A stretch of 23,311 nucleotides of DNA from Verrucomicrobiota bacterium (GTDB lineage Bacteria > Verrucomicrobiota > Verrucomicrobiia > Chthoniobacterales > UBA10450). Numbering within the stretch: the stretch's first letter is position 1; every line of letters starts with the position of its first letter. The DNA lies in contig QHRC01000053.1 of the NCBI GenBank assembly GCA_003219995.1, forward strand, positions 1-23,311, written 5' to 3'. The position numbers were made by a program, and so were the translations under genes. Shown piece after piece: positions 8,000 through 15,283 of this stretch. The notes below the pieces were generated by a model. The model saw only the letters and a program-made list of their open reading frames with translations, was not told the origin of the DNA and did no database searches.

Positions 8000-8890
8000 T
8001 CAGACCCGGGTATCGAGACGATAGATGGACTGCAAATTCTTGACGATGGCCGATGGTCGCGCCAGGTACCATGTCACCGTATAATCAACCGACTGCTGCA
8101 ACGCTTCGCGCCCAGCAACATCGAAAGGATTACAGCAGGCCACCATGACCGTGCGGCTCACCAGATCAAACGGCACAAAGAGACGTCCAACCGTGAGATA
8201 GTCTGGCAACATCGGCGCGATCTGCCGATCGACATCGTAATATTCGAGCGGCACGTACGCGAATTTCGTTCGATCGATTAAGGCTGATAATACCGCCTCG
8301 AGCCGCTCGACATTTTCTTTGCAAAGATGATCGAGCAACGAAACGGCCAGCGCCTGTCCGCTCAAATCCTTGTTCAACTGAGTGACGCTCTCAAGCGCGC
8401 TATGGACTTCGTCTTCTGCAAAAAGCTGCTGCACGACCAAAAATTTCGCGAGATGATCGTCACCTCGCTCATGGAGATTGGCCAGCTTGCCAACTTTCCC
8501 GGTGCGGCTGCCGATGTCGATCAAAGAGCCATCGCTCTCCTCCGTCGAACCGTTTTTCGATGCGGCGGTGGCAATCGTCTGGCCGGACGCTTGCAATCTC
8601 GTTTCGATTTCGCCTAGCATCGCGAGAATATCCGGAGCGTTCGGATCCTTTGCTAAAATCGCTTCGCATTCCTGCATTGCGTTCGTGTGCGAGCCGACGT
8701 TGAAATAGGCCTCAGCTAGCCTGCGGGAAACGCGCCAAGACTCCGCGTGCCTTCCCACCTTTTGGTAGGCTTCCCTCAGGATTTCCAGCGATTGATAATC
8801 GTCGGGCTGTGTTTGAGTAATCGCCTCAAACATTTCGATCGTGTGGACGATCTGGCTATGTTCTTCTTCTGACAGGGTGTGTTCCAGCAC
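8000..8890 (-). CDS. TPR protein with GspE N-terminal (MshEN-like) domain
   Basis: The 296-residue protein has two parts. Residues about 12-100 are TPR-like helical repeats (DDYQSLEILREAYQKVGRHAE, then AYFNVGSHTNAMQECEAILAKDPNAP). After an acidic linker, residues about 146-292 reproduce the layout of the N-terminal domain of PilB/GspE ATPases: paired helices with LAKFLVVQQLFAEDEVHSAL and LLDHLCKENVERLEAVLSAL, an FAYVPLEYYDVD strand, and the MLPDYLTVGRLFVPFD and VMVACCNPFDV segments. No Walker motif follows, so it is a stand-alone regulatory domain. As first gene of the operon, just upstream of the ATPase, it may bind or regulate that ATPase or read a nucleotide signal. No signal peptide is present. 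Confidence 0.85.
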   Translation of the reverse strand: MLEHTLSEEEHSQIVHTIEMFEAITQTQPDDYQSLEILREAYQKVGRHAESWRVSRRLAEAYFNVGSHTNAMQECEAILAKDPNAPDILAMLGEIETRLQASGQTIATAASKNGSTEESDGSLIDIGSRTGKVGKLANLHERGDDHLAKFLVVQQLFAEDEVHSALESVTQLNKDLSGQALAVSLLDHLCKENVERLEAVLSALIDRTKFAYVPLEYYDVDRQIAPMLPDYLTVGRLFVPFDLVSRTVMVACCNPFDVAGREALQQSVDYTVTWYLARPSAIVKNLQSIYRLDTRV

Positions 8891-8958
8891 GGCGCATTGT
8901 AAAAGCTAGAAACATGCCTCTGTAACCCCGTGAAGTAGTAAATCCCTCTTAAATTTGC

Positions 8959-9037
8959 GAATTTCTCAGTGGTGAGGAATTTCGCCCTCGCTACAGGCTG
9001 ATTCTCACCCGAAAACTCCTCAGTCGCTGTGACTAAG
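8959..9037. terminator. Two hairpins between UVR gene and pilB operon
   Basis: Two inverted repeats lie in the 193-base gap. GAATTTCTCA (8959-8968) pairs with TGAGGAATTT (8973-8982) around a 4-base loop, with two G-T pairs. CTCAGTC (9019-9025) pairs with GACTAAG (9031-9037) around GCTGT, with one mismatch. They lie just after the UVR-motif gene and upstream of the TPR gene, so they may end one transcript, or be operator sites for the next. Neither is followed by a clear T-run. Confidence 0.35.
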
Positions 9038-9083
9038 ACGAGTAATCCGCTTTACATCTGGGTCGCGCCGCGAATGCGCCTCG

Positions 9084-9860
9084 CTATGCAGATGTTTGCG
9101 TTTTCAGCATCTTGATGGCGTCGCGTAATTCGGCCGCCCGTTCGTAAAGTTCACTTGCAATCGCTGTCTCCATTTCGCGCTGCATGATCTCCAGTTTCGA
9201 GAGCGGACGTTTCGCGCGTACTTCCTCGAGCCATTCGTCCAAAAAAGCGATCTCCGAGCTTTTCGCAGCGAGTTCCGGAAAATTCGACCGCTGAAAAAAA
9301 TCCGCGATCGCGTCGCGCCCGCGCTGAATCTCCCGCATTGCTTCGGGAAACTTTCCCTCTGCCAAAAGAATGGATGCTCTCGCTCGCGTGTTCATCATCA
9401 ACACATAAGGCCGGAACTGCTGCAAGCTCCAGGAAAGCTCTTCGCGATCGGTATGTCCGATGACAAAATCGAACAGCTCGAGATTACGTTGCGTGTCGCG
9501 GACCACACCGGCGAAGTCGTTGATCTGAAACAAACTCAGATAGCGATGGTAATATTGAATGCCTTCCTGTTGGAGTTCGGCACACTGTTCCGGGGTGAGC
9601 TCGTAGTTTTCCCCGCGTTGCACTGCCCGCGCCGCCCGCTGTTGATGATAAGCCAGGAGCGATTCGCAACCCTGCGGCCGCGCGCCATCCGGTCGCCCGG
9701 TCATCTCCATCTGCAACACGCCGAGATCGATCCGCAGCTGCAACTTTTCCCGACCATCGAGCCCAATAATCTTGCGCACTTTGATTGCACCCGGTTCGTG
9801 CGGCCAATCCCTGAGGAGAGTGTTCAAATCCAGATTCATCGCAGATAAAGCATCGAACAT
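9084..9860 (-). CDS. UVR-motif protein
   Basis: The C-terminal 35 residues (KLEIMQREMETAIASELY followed by ERAAELRDAIKML) are a UVR motif, the helical hairpin by which UvrB and UvrC interact; it also occurs in unrelated bacterial proteins as a protein-protein contact. The remaining 220 residues contain a beta-rich N-terminal region (KVRKIIGLDGREKLQLRIDLGVLQMEMTGRP) and a helical, TPR-like middle (YYHRYLSLFQINDFAGVVRDTQRNLELFDF). No nuclease or helicase motif is present, so it is not UvrB or UvrC. I chose the ATG at 9858-9860 because AAGGAAGGTGAA directly precedes it; an ATG 17 codons further upstream lacks this. It is divergent from the recombinase gene. The function is unknown. Confidence 0.85.
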   Translation of the reverse strand: MFDALSAMNLDLNTLLRDWPHEPGAIKVRKIIGLDGREKLQLRIDLGVLQMEMTGRPDGARPQGCESLLAYHQQRAARAVQRGENYELTPEQCAELQQEGIQYYHRYLSLFQINDFAGVVRDTQRNLELFDFVIGHTDREELSWSLQQFRPYVLMMNTRARASILLAEGKFPEAMREIQRGRDAIADFFQRSNFPELAAKSSEIAFLDEWLEEVRAKRPLSKLEIMQREMETAIASELYERAAELRDAIKMLKTQTSA

Positions 9861-9933
9861 TTCACCTTCCTTTGTCAATGGGCGTGAAAGAATGGGCATT
9901 TGCCACTTCAACCGCTAAAACGGCGCAGTCCCT

Positions 9934-9963
9934 ATTCTAGGTTTCACATCTTGAAACGAGCAA
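9934..9963. promoter_or_regulatory. Divergent promoter region with palindrome
   Basis: GTTTCA (9941-9946) and TGAAAC (9952-9957) form a perfect 6-base inverted repeat around CATCT between two divergent genes. On the reverse strand TAGAAT (9939-9934) could be a -10 box, with TTGCTC (9963-9958) as a weak -35 at 18 bases spacing. The palindrome lies between these boxes, where a repressor could act. This is pattern-based and unproven. Confidence 0.3.
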
Positions 9964-9985
9964 GGTTTGACCGCAGCTTGCGCGA

Positions 9986-10876
9986 ATGGAGCAGGAGATC
10001 GAGGCGTTCATCCGTTTCCTCGCAGTCGAGCGCGGGCTCTCGGAAAATTATCAGCTCTCGACCCAGCGCTCCCTGACCGAGTTTACGCAATGGTGCACAG
10101 CGAAGAAAAAGATCGACAATCCCGTTGGAGTCACCCTACCAGTCATTAGCGAGTATCTCGCCGATCGAAAACGCGCCGGGCTTTCCGCTTCCTCAATCAA
10201 GCTCATCGTTGTAGCACTAAAGATTTTCTTTCGCTTTCTCGCGCGCAAAGGCATTCTCGACCGAGATCCAACCCAGGGACTTGCCTTGCCGCGGATCGAA
10301 CGTTATTTGCCCGAAACGCTGAACGAATTGCAAGTCGAGCAATTGATCGAGCGCATCGATACGAAAGTTCCTCTCGGATTGCGCGACCGGGCGATAGTCG
10401 AATTACTTTACGCGAGCGGACTGCGCATTTCCGAGCTGGCGAACGCGCGGCTCGAGAATCTGGATTTCGAAGAGCGAATTTTACGCGTGATCGGCAAGGG
10501 AAACAAGACGCGACTCGTGCCGGTGGGCCATAAAGCTTGCGATGCACTGGCAGCTTACTTGTCGATCGAACGGCCGAAACTGGTGAAACGCCGCAGCGGC
10601 AACGATATTTTTCTGTCGGAACGCGGCACAAAATTAACCACAGGGCGCATCTGGCAGATCGTGAAAAAAATCTCGCGACATTCCGGACTGGAAAAAAATG
10701 TTTACCCGCATTTGCTGCGGCACAGTTTTGCGACGCATTTGCTGAGCAACGGCGCCGACTTGCGCATCATCCAGGAAATGCTCGGTCACGCCGATATCTC
10801 CACGACGCAGGTTTATACCCATGTCGATCAACAGCGCTTGAAAGCTGTCCATCGACAATTTCATCCCCGGGCCTGA
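9986..10876 (+). CDS. xerD: XerC/XerD-type tyrosine recombinase
   Basis: The 296-residue length and two-domain layout fit the Xer recombinases that resolve chromosome dimers at dif. The N-terminal SAM-like core-binding domain spans about residues 1-100 and the catalytic domain 107-290. All six catalytic residues are visible: Arg147 in GLRISEL, Lys171 in GKGNKTR, His242 and Arg245 in HLLRHSFATHL, His268 in GHADIS and Tyr277 in TQVYTHV. The neighbours are ordinary chromosomal genes and no integrase-linked mobile element is seen, which favours a housekeeping role over a phage integrase. XerC and XerD are hard to separate by eye; xerD is the better guess from overall pattern. Confidence 0.93.
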   Translation: MEQEIEAFIRFLAVERGLSENYQLSTQRSLTEFTQWCTAKKKIDNPVGVTLPVISEYLADRKRAGLSASSIKLIVVALKIFFRFLARKGILDRDPTQGLALPRIERYLPETLNELQVEQLIERIDTKVPLGLRDRAIVELLYASGLRISELANARLENLDFEERILRVIGKGNKTRLVPVGHKACDALAAYLSIERPKLVKRRSGNDIFLSERGTKLTTGRIWQIVKKISRHSGLEKNVYPHLLRHSFATHLLSNGADLRIIQEMLGHADISTTQVYTHVDQQRLKAVHRQFHPRA

Positions 10877-10980
10877 ACAAGGCTGCTTCACACAAAGTCC
10901 ACCCAGGACACAAATAAGCAACAATGGCGGCCGTGGTCACCGTTTGTGCGAGATCATTTTCCTGATTAATTCAAACACTC

Positions 10981-12687
10981 ATGAGGCGAATTCTCGTTTT
11001 GATAATCGCTGCCGCGCTCGCGGCCCTGGCGATCCGGTATGGCTTGGGGGTTTATAGAAAAGCTTCGATGCCAGCCGTGGGTGCGCTTCTTCCACGCCCA
11101 ACGATTTTCTTTGCGCACATCCCGGACTTCAAGCGAACTCGCGATCAGTGGCATGACTCCGATATTTACCAGCTCTGCCATGAAGCTGCAGTGCAGGACT
11201 TTTTGCGAAAACCGTTGGCTAAGCTTCCGAAAAAAGACGCGACTTCTCAAACCCTGCAGGAGATCGCACAACTCGACCCGAAAGATGCCTTTTTCGCGCT
11301 GACTTCGATCGACAATAACAATCCTATATTCGTCGGCGGCTTTCGCTGTCAGGGAAGCCAGGATGCAGCGGAGGCAATCGTCGGCAAATGGAGAGGAAAA
11401 CTGCTGGAGAAGAATCCGAACGCAAAACGTGAAACAACCGCCTACCAACAGCACCAGATCGAAACGATCACGGCTGCGCCTTTTACTTTGGCGACGGCCT
11501 ACGACGGGCATTGGTTTTTCGTATCGAACGACTTAACTCAATTAAAATCGCTCCTCGACCGAGCCGATCATCGAGCGAAAGATCGACAATTAACCCTGGA
11601 GGCCGACGAGGCATACCGCGCGGCGATGGCCCATATGCCATCAAGTTATGCCGTGCTCTTTTATCTTCAGCCGAAGACGATCGCAGAGAAACTCGGAGCA
11701 CTTCGGGGCGCGTTTGGTCAGCCAGACTCCACGAGCCAACGTACACTGGAGCAACTACGGAGCGTTTGCGGCACAACCCGCTTCGACAATGGCAAAATCC
11801 GCGACGTGTTTTTTGCCGGCATGCCAAAACTCACCGAAAATGCGTCGCTTACCCAATCATCGATTCGCCTAGGAACCAAGGACACTTTTTTTTACCTCGC
11901 GACAGTGCTGAACCTGGAAAGATTTGCGGCGCTTAATCAACCGGGTACGCCGTTTACAGGCTGGTTGCAGAGATTTTTAGACGATGCCTCACGCAACGGC
12001 GTGACCATCGACGATTGGAAAGCGGCGTTCGAACTCGAATTGGGTTCGTTGGCGAACTGGCCGGCGACGGCGCGCTGGCCGTCACTGCTCGCGACACTTC
12101 CAGTCAAAGATCTGGTCCGGGCAAAAAAGATAGTCGCCGCATTGACTCCTGCGTTCGAGAAAGATGCTCCCTGGACAAAAACCGAGAAAGATGGCGTCAG
12201 CTATTTTTTTCTGCCGACAGCAGCGAGTGTAGTTGCGATCACGCCAACGATTGCCTTGTCGAGCCGTCTCCTGGTTGTTGGTCTTGACTCAGTTTCAGTA
12301 GAAGCCGCGATAAAACGCGACGACTCAACCTCGGAGTTGTCAAACTCCCAAACCTACAAAGCCGCCGCGCGCTTAGTGCCGGCGCCAACCGATTTTTTTG
12401 CTTACATCGACATACCCCTTTTATATTCGCGACTCGATGCCACGCTGCGCCCAATGCTGTTGATGAGCGCGGCCTTTATGCCCGCGATTTCCGAACGCAT
12501 CGATGTGAGCAAATTGCCGCCGCCTGAGATCGTATCAAAACACCTCAGCCCGATCGTTTCGTCGCACAGATATGAGGGCGACGGTTATGTTGAGGAATCG
12601 ATCGGGCCGATCACGTTGACCCAGGCGGCAATCGGTCTCGGATTGCCTGCTGTTTATTGGGCCATTACTTATTACCGAGGGCATTAG
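10981..12687 (+). CDS. Membrane-anchored protein of unknown function (DUF3352-like)
   Basis: The 568-residue protein starts with an uncleaved-looking hydrophobic segment (RILVLIIAAALAALAIRYGL, residues 3-22) that should anchor it in the inner membrane, with the rest in the periplasm. The segment PTIFFAHIPDF near residue 39 recurs in similar form as PTDFFAYIDIPLLYSRL near residue 469, which suggests two related halves as in DUF3352-type proteins. Segments such as GHWFFVSNDLTQLKSLLDRAD are typical of these repeats, where a value is tested along a series. No enzymatic motif is seen. The gene stands alone, 104 bases after xerD, with no evident ribosome binding site. Confidence 0.8.
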   Translation: MRRILVLIIAAALAALAIRYGLGVYRKASMPAVGALLPRPTIFFAHIPDFKRTRDQWHDSDIYQLCHEAAVQDFLRKPLAKLPKKDATSQTLQEIAQLDPKDAFFALTSIDNNNPIFVGGFRCQGSQDAAEAIVGKWRGKLLEKNPNAKRETTAYQQHQIETITAAPFTLATAYDGHWFFVSNDLTQLKSLLDRADHRAKDRQLTLEADEAYRAAMAHMPSSYAVLFYLQPKTIAEKLGALRGAFGQPDSTSQRTLEQLRSVCGTTRFDNGKIRDVFFAGMPKLTENASLTQSSIRLGTKDTFFYLATVLNLERFAALNQPGTPFTGWLQRFLDDASRNGVTIDDWKAAFELELGSLANWPATARWPSLLATLPVKDLVRAKKIVAALTPAFEKDAPWTKTEKDGVSYFFLPTAASVVAITPTIALSSRLLVVGLDSVSVEAAIKRDDSTSELSNSQTYKAAARLVPAPTDFFAYIDIPLLYSRLDATLRPMLLMSAAFMPAISERIDVSKLPPPEIVSKHLSPIVSSHRYEGDGYVEESIGPITLTQAAIGLGLPAVYWAITYYRGH

Positions 12688-12699
12688 GCTCGCAAAAAC

Positions 12700-12714
12700 T
12701 GGCCGACTGGGCCA
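12700..12714. terminator. Weak hairpin after the DUF3352-like gene
   Basis: TGGCC and GGCCA form a perfect 5-base stem around a GACTG loop 12 bases after the stop codon. There is no T-run, so intrinsic termination is doubtful. Confidence 0.25.
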
Positions 12715-12797
12715 TTGTGGCACTATTTGGGCTAACTAGCGCGATTGACTGAGAATTAGCTGTTACCCCCGCGAAAACGTGCTATTTTTTTCGCCCT

Positions 12798-13112
12798 ATG
12801 GCTATTCTAAAGAAAAATGCATTCTCCCGCCGGATTCCCGATCTCGTGACGGAGGAGCTGGTTGCAGTGCTCTCCCGGCGAGCCTCGTTCGAGTTCAAAG
12901 AACTTTTCGATATTGTGCACGAAAATTTGCGGGCGCGGAACGCGGCCAGCGGTGGCGAAGAAATGCTCCGGCTCCGTGCTTATGAGAAGCTGCAAAATCT
13001 GGTCGCGCGCGGTGCGGTGAAGAAGAATGGCAAGAAATACAAGGGTCTTCCTTCGGCGCTGGCCCATGCGATTGCTCCTCACAACGGGCATATCCCGGCA
13101 GCCGCACGATAA
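12798..13112 (+). CDS. Small conserved hypothetical protein
   Basis: The 104-residue protein is basic, helical and lacks a signal peptide or membrane segment. The order of helices (RRIPDLVTEELVAVLSRR, FKELFDIVHENLRARN, LRLRAYEKLQNLVARGAVKKNGKKYKG) and the final beta-turn-like VKKNGKKYKGL resemble a small winged-helix fold, in which the last piece would be the wing. DNA binding is therefore possible but unproven. It precedes nuoA by 41 bases on the same strand, and the two may be cotranscribed. Confidence 0.75.
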   Translation: MAILKKNAFSRRIPDLVTEELVAVLSRRASFEFKELFDIVHENLRARNAASGGEEMLRLRAYEKLQNLVARGAVKKNGKKYKGLPSALAHAIAPHNGHIPAAAR

Positions 13113-13153
13113 TCGAATCCGCGTAGGCGCTTCGCATTTCCGTAGGAACGCGA

Positions 13154-13525
13154 ATGTTGCGAGAATACTTGCCAGTTCTCTTGCAAATTGTGGTGGCGAT
13201 CGGATTCGCTGCCTCCGCTCTGCTGGTGAGTGTCCTTGTCGGGAAAACTGGGACGCGCTCGCCGCTTAAGGACAGTCCGTATGAATGTGGGATGCTGCCG
13301 CAAGGCGCAGGCCAACCGCGGTTCAGCGTGAAGTTTTACCTCGTGGCGATGCTCTTCATTCTTTTCGATCTCGAGATCGTGTTCATGTACCCATGGGCCG
13401 TCGTTTACAAAGAGGCAATCGCCCAGAGCAGCAGCATCTTTTGGAGCATGCTCAGCTTCATTTCGATCTTGATGGTGGGCTACGTTTACGCACTGAAAAA
13501 AGGCGCGCTCGATTTCAAGAAGTGA
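13154..13525 (+). CDS. nuoA: NADH-quinone oxidoreductase subunit A
   Basis: NuoA is a membrane subunit of respiratory complex I close to the quinone site. The 123-residue protein has the normal three membrane helices (about 5-27, 60-82 and 92-113), the conserved loop DSPYECGMLP, and FSVKFYLVAMLFILFDLEIVF with the acidic residues typical of helix 2. An AGGA eight bases ahead supports the ATG at 13154. In many genomes nuoA begins a long nuo operon, but the next gene here runs convergently, so this copy is alone or at the end of a broken cluster. Confidence 0.95.
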   Translation: MLREYLPVLLQIVVAIGFAASALLVSVLVGKTGTRSPLKDSPYECGMLPQGAGQPRFSVKFYLVAMLFILFDLEIVFMYPWAVVYKEAIAQSSSIFWSMLSFISILMVGYVYALKKGALDFKK

Positions 13526-13541
13526 GAAGGTTCCTCTTCTC
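13524..13541. terminator. Hairpin over the nuoA stop codon
   Basis: GAGAAG (13524-13529) and CTTCTC (13536-13541) form a perfect 6-base stem around GTTCCT, overlapping the nuoA stop, between two convergent genes. It could end transcripts from both sides; no T-run is present. Confidence 0.35.
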
Positions 13542-13568
13542 CCTACCTTCTGACCTCTCTCAGTCCGG

Positions 13569-14720
13569 TCAAAACGCCCACCAGCCCCGCACAAATAGGC
13601 TGGCGAAAAGCCCAAGGTAGAGAAGCGACCAGACAGTGATAACCGCATTCCAGAATCGGTTCTTCGCCACCAAACCGAACAGGATGAAAATCGGGAATAG
13701 AGTCAATGTGTAACGCGGCATGCTCGCGATAAAGGTCACGCTGGTAAAAAGCAACCAATTCCCGGTCATCCACATCGCGTAAAGCGGCCGCAATTTGATC
13801 CAACTCACGATCGTGCAGATCAAACTCAGTGTCACGAAGTACAGCTCTTGCGCTCCGACCATTTCCGCTTCGTTAGGGGTGCGATCGAAGTTCCGGATTG
13901 CCTCCCGGATTCCGACCCACGGCCATGAAGTCGACATCGCAAACAGTTTTCGCCTCATCCGCAAAAACGCGAATGGATCGCCAGTAACCTGCCAATTAAC
14001 CATTAAATAAACGCCGAAGCCGATGGGGACGAGCGCGATCCAGAGCCACTGCCATTTCCAGCGCCGCGCGAGCCAATATTGGTGCATCGCTTCTACGGCA
14101 AGGGTCGGAAGCAGAATGATGCCGGGCGCGCGCGTCATCCAAGCCAGCCCGCCGAGCACACCGGCCAGCCACCAGCTTTCCGTGCGCGCTGCCATGAGCG
14201 ACCCCAAACCGAGCGCGAGAAACAGGCTCTCCGTATAGTTGATGTGTAAAAAATATGCCGTCGGGAAAATCAAAAAGAACCACGTTGCACGTCGCGCCAC
14301 GCTGGCGGGATAATCTAAATTGACCAGTCTTCGCAGAAGAACCGCTGCTGCTATTGAGGCGATGCCTGAAACGATGAATCCGCCAACTAGATAATCTCCC
14401 GTGAGATGACCAAAAAGCCGCACCAACCAAGGCAACAGCGGATAAAACCAGGCTTTCAGCGTGTCCGTGGTGCTGTAACCGAATTGGGCGAGTCTCTGGA
14501 AATGCAACGAATCCCAACGATTCCAGATTTCGAACCATGCGTGGGTGCTCCGGAGGCTTTTGTCTTCAAGAATCTGGTAACTCTTGGCTCCGAATACAAA
14601 GAGCAAAAGCTTGACCGCCAACATCCATCCGACCACCAGCCAGTCGTCCTTCGTCAACCAGCCAACAGCGCGTATCAATCGCCCGCTGATTGTCGATCCT
14701 GCAATCCCGGCTTCGCTCAT
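13569..14720 (-). CDS. PIG-V-like GT-C mannosyltransferase
   Basis: This is a polytopic membrane glycosyltransferase with about ten hydrophobic helices. The first extracytoplasmic loop contains WNRWDSLHFQRLAQFGY, in which Trp-Asp (Asp70) is the hallmark of PIG-V-type GT-C enzymes (GPI mannosyltransferase 2 family); FYPLLPWL, NYTESLFLALGLGSL and RAPGIILLP are the other family blocks. Such bacterial enzymes use a lipid-linked sugar as donor on the periplasmic side; the acceptor here is unknown. I chose the ATG at 14718-14720; a GTG 11 codons upstream (14753) is also possible and neither has a good ribosome binding site. It is convergent with nuoA. Confidence 0.88.
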   Translation of the reverse strand: MSEAGIAGSTISGRLIRAVGWLTKDDWLVVGWMLAVKLLLFVFGAKSYQILEDKSLRSTHAWFEIWNRWDSLHFQRLAQFGYSTTDTLKAWFYPLLPWLVRLFGHLTGDYLVGGFIVSGIASIAAAVLLRRLVNLDYPASVARRATWFFLIFPTAYFLHINYTESLFLALGLGSLMAARTESWWLAGVLGGLAWMTRAPGIILLPTLAVEAMHQYWLARRWKWQWLWIALVPIGFGVYLMVNWQVTGDPFAFLRMRRKLFAMSTSWPWVGIREAIRNFDRTPNEAEMVGAQELYFVTLSLICTIVSWIKLRPLYAMWMTGNWLLFTSVTFIASMPRYTLTLFPIFILFGLVAKNRFWNAVITVWSLLYLGLFASLFVRGWWAF

Positions 14721-14871
14721 GTGAGAAAAAAAAGAACGCTCCGCTTGTTCCACCCCTTGCCCGATCTTTATTTATCGTGCCACAGCCTGAATGACTACCG
14801 AATAAACCCGCCCGCCGGCCCCGGATTCCCACTTGCACCCCCGCTGGAACCGTCTAATAGCTTTAGCCTCC

Positions 14872-15189
14872 ATGATCCACCACATCGTCCTCTATAAACT
14901 CAAATCCGAGGTCACTCCCGCTCGCGTCGAGGAAATGATGATGAACACGCGCATGCAGCTTTTGAAAATCCCGGAGGTTTTGAGCATCAAATGTGGAAAG
15001 CGGGTCGACCCGGAATTACCCTGGCCGTTTTTTATCGCGATTGACTTCGAATCGATGGACAAATACGCCATCTTCCGCGAAGACCCTGTTCATGTGAAGT
15101 TTATGGAAGAAGTGATCAAGCCGAACACGGCCGACTCTCTCACCCTGGATTTCGAGATGGATCCCGGGAAGGATGTTCGGTTTTCCTAG
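14872..15189 (+). CDS. Dabb (stress-responsive A/B barrel) domain protein
   Basis: The 105-residue protein consists of one ferredoxin-like Dabb domain: the opening MIHHIVLYKLKSEVTPARVEEM, the strand PFFIAIDFESMDKYAIFRE and the ending HVKFMEEVIKPNTADSLTLDFEM are typical. Such proteins form dimeric beta-barrels; functions vary and many are stress-induced. The start at ATG 14872 is set by the conserved first strand; the frame continues 13 codons upstream without similarity. Nothing in the neighbourhood reveals a substrate. Confidence 0.88.
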   Translation: MIHHIVLYKLKSEVTPARVEEMMMNTRMQLLKIPEVLSIKCGKRVDPELPWPFFIAIDFESMDKYAIFREDPVHVKFMEEVIKPNTADSLTLDFEMDPGKDVRFS

Positions 15190-15195
15190 CTAGCA

Positions 15196-15211
15196 GCGGC
15201 AGGTGTGCCGC
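15196..15211. repeat. Short palindrome, possible REP-like half-element
   Basis: GCGGCA (15196-15201) and TGCCGC (15206-15211) form a perfect stem around GGTG right after the Dabb stop codon, followed 20 bases later by TCTACGACCG, a string also found in the repeat at 18129-18193. It may serve as a terminator. Confidence 0.4.
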
Positions 15212-15257
15212 CTGCATTCAACTGGTTTGGCTGCTTCTACGACCGTTGCTATTTCTG

Positions 15258-15283
15258 CGCGCCACGATTAATCATCGTGCGCG
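15258..15283 (+). promoter_or_regulatory. Hairpin abutting the glycosyltransferase start
   Basis: CACGAT (15263-15268) pairs with ATCGTG (15274-15279) around a TAATC loop; after a single bulged C the stem continues with four more G-C pairs (15258-15261 with 15280-15283). The stem ends at the base before the ATG at 15284. In the transcript it would cover the ribosome landing site; as DNA it could be an operator. Confidence 0.45.

Noticed and set aside
7014..8024. Open frame of 336 codons on the plus strand opposite the assembly ATPase
   Set aside because: Its translation is an Arg/Asp/His-rich shadow without motifs, while the other strand encodes a complete PilB/GspE.
9986..10876. Tyrosine recombinase as sign of an integrated mobile element
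   Set aside because: No attachment-site repeats, tRNA, phage or plasmid genes surround it, and its length and motifs fit a housekeeping Xer protein.
10877..10980. GC-rich string CGGCCGTGGTCACCG after xerD as a terminator
   Set aside because: It cannot form a stem of more than about four pairs and no T-run follows.
12745..12797. TTGACT as a -35 box before the small hypothetical gene
   Set aside because: No suitable -10 box lies 16-19 bases downstream.
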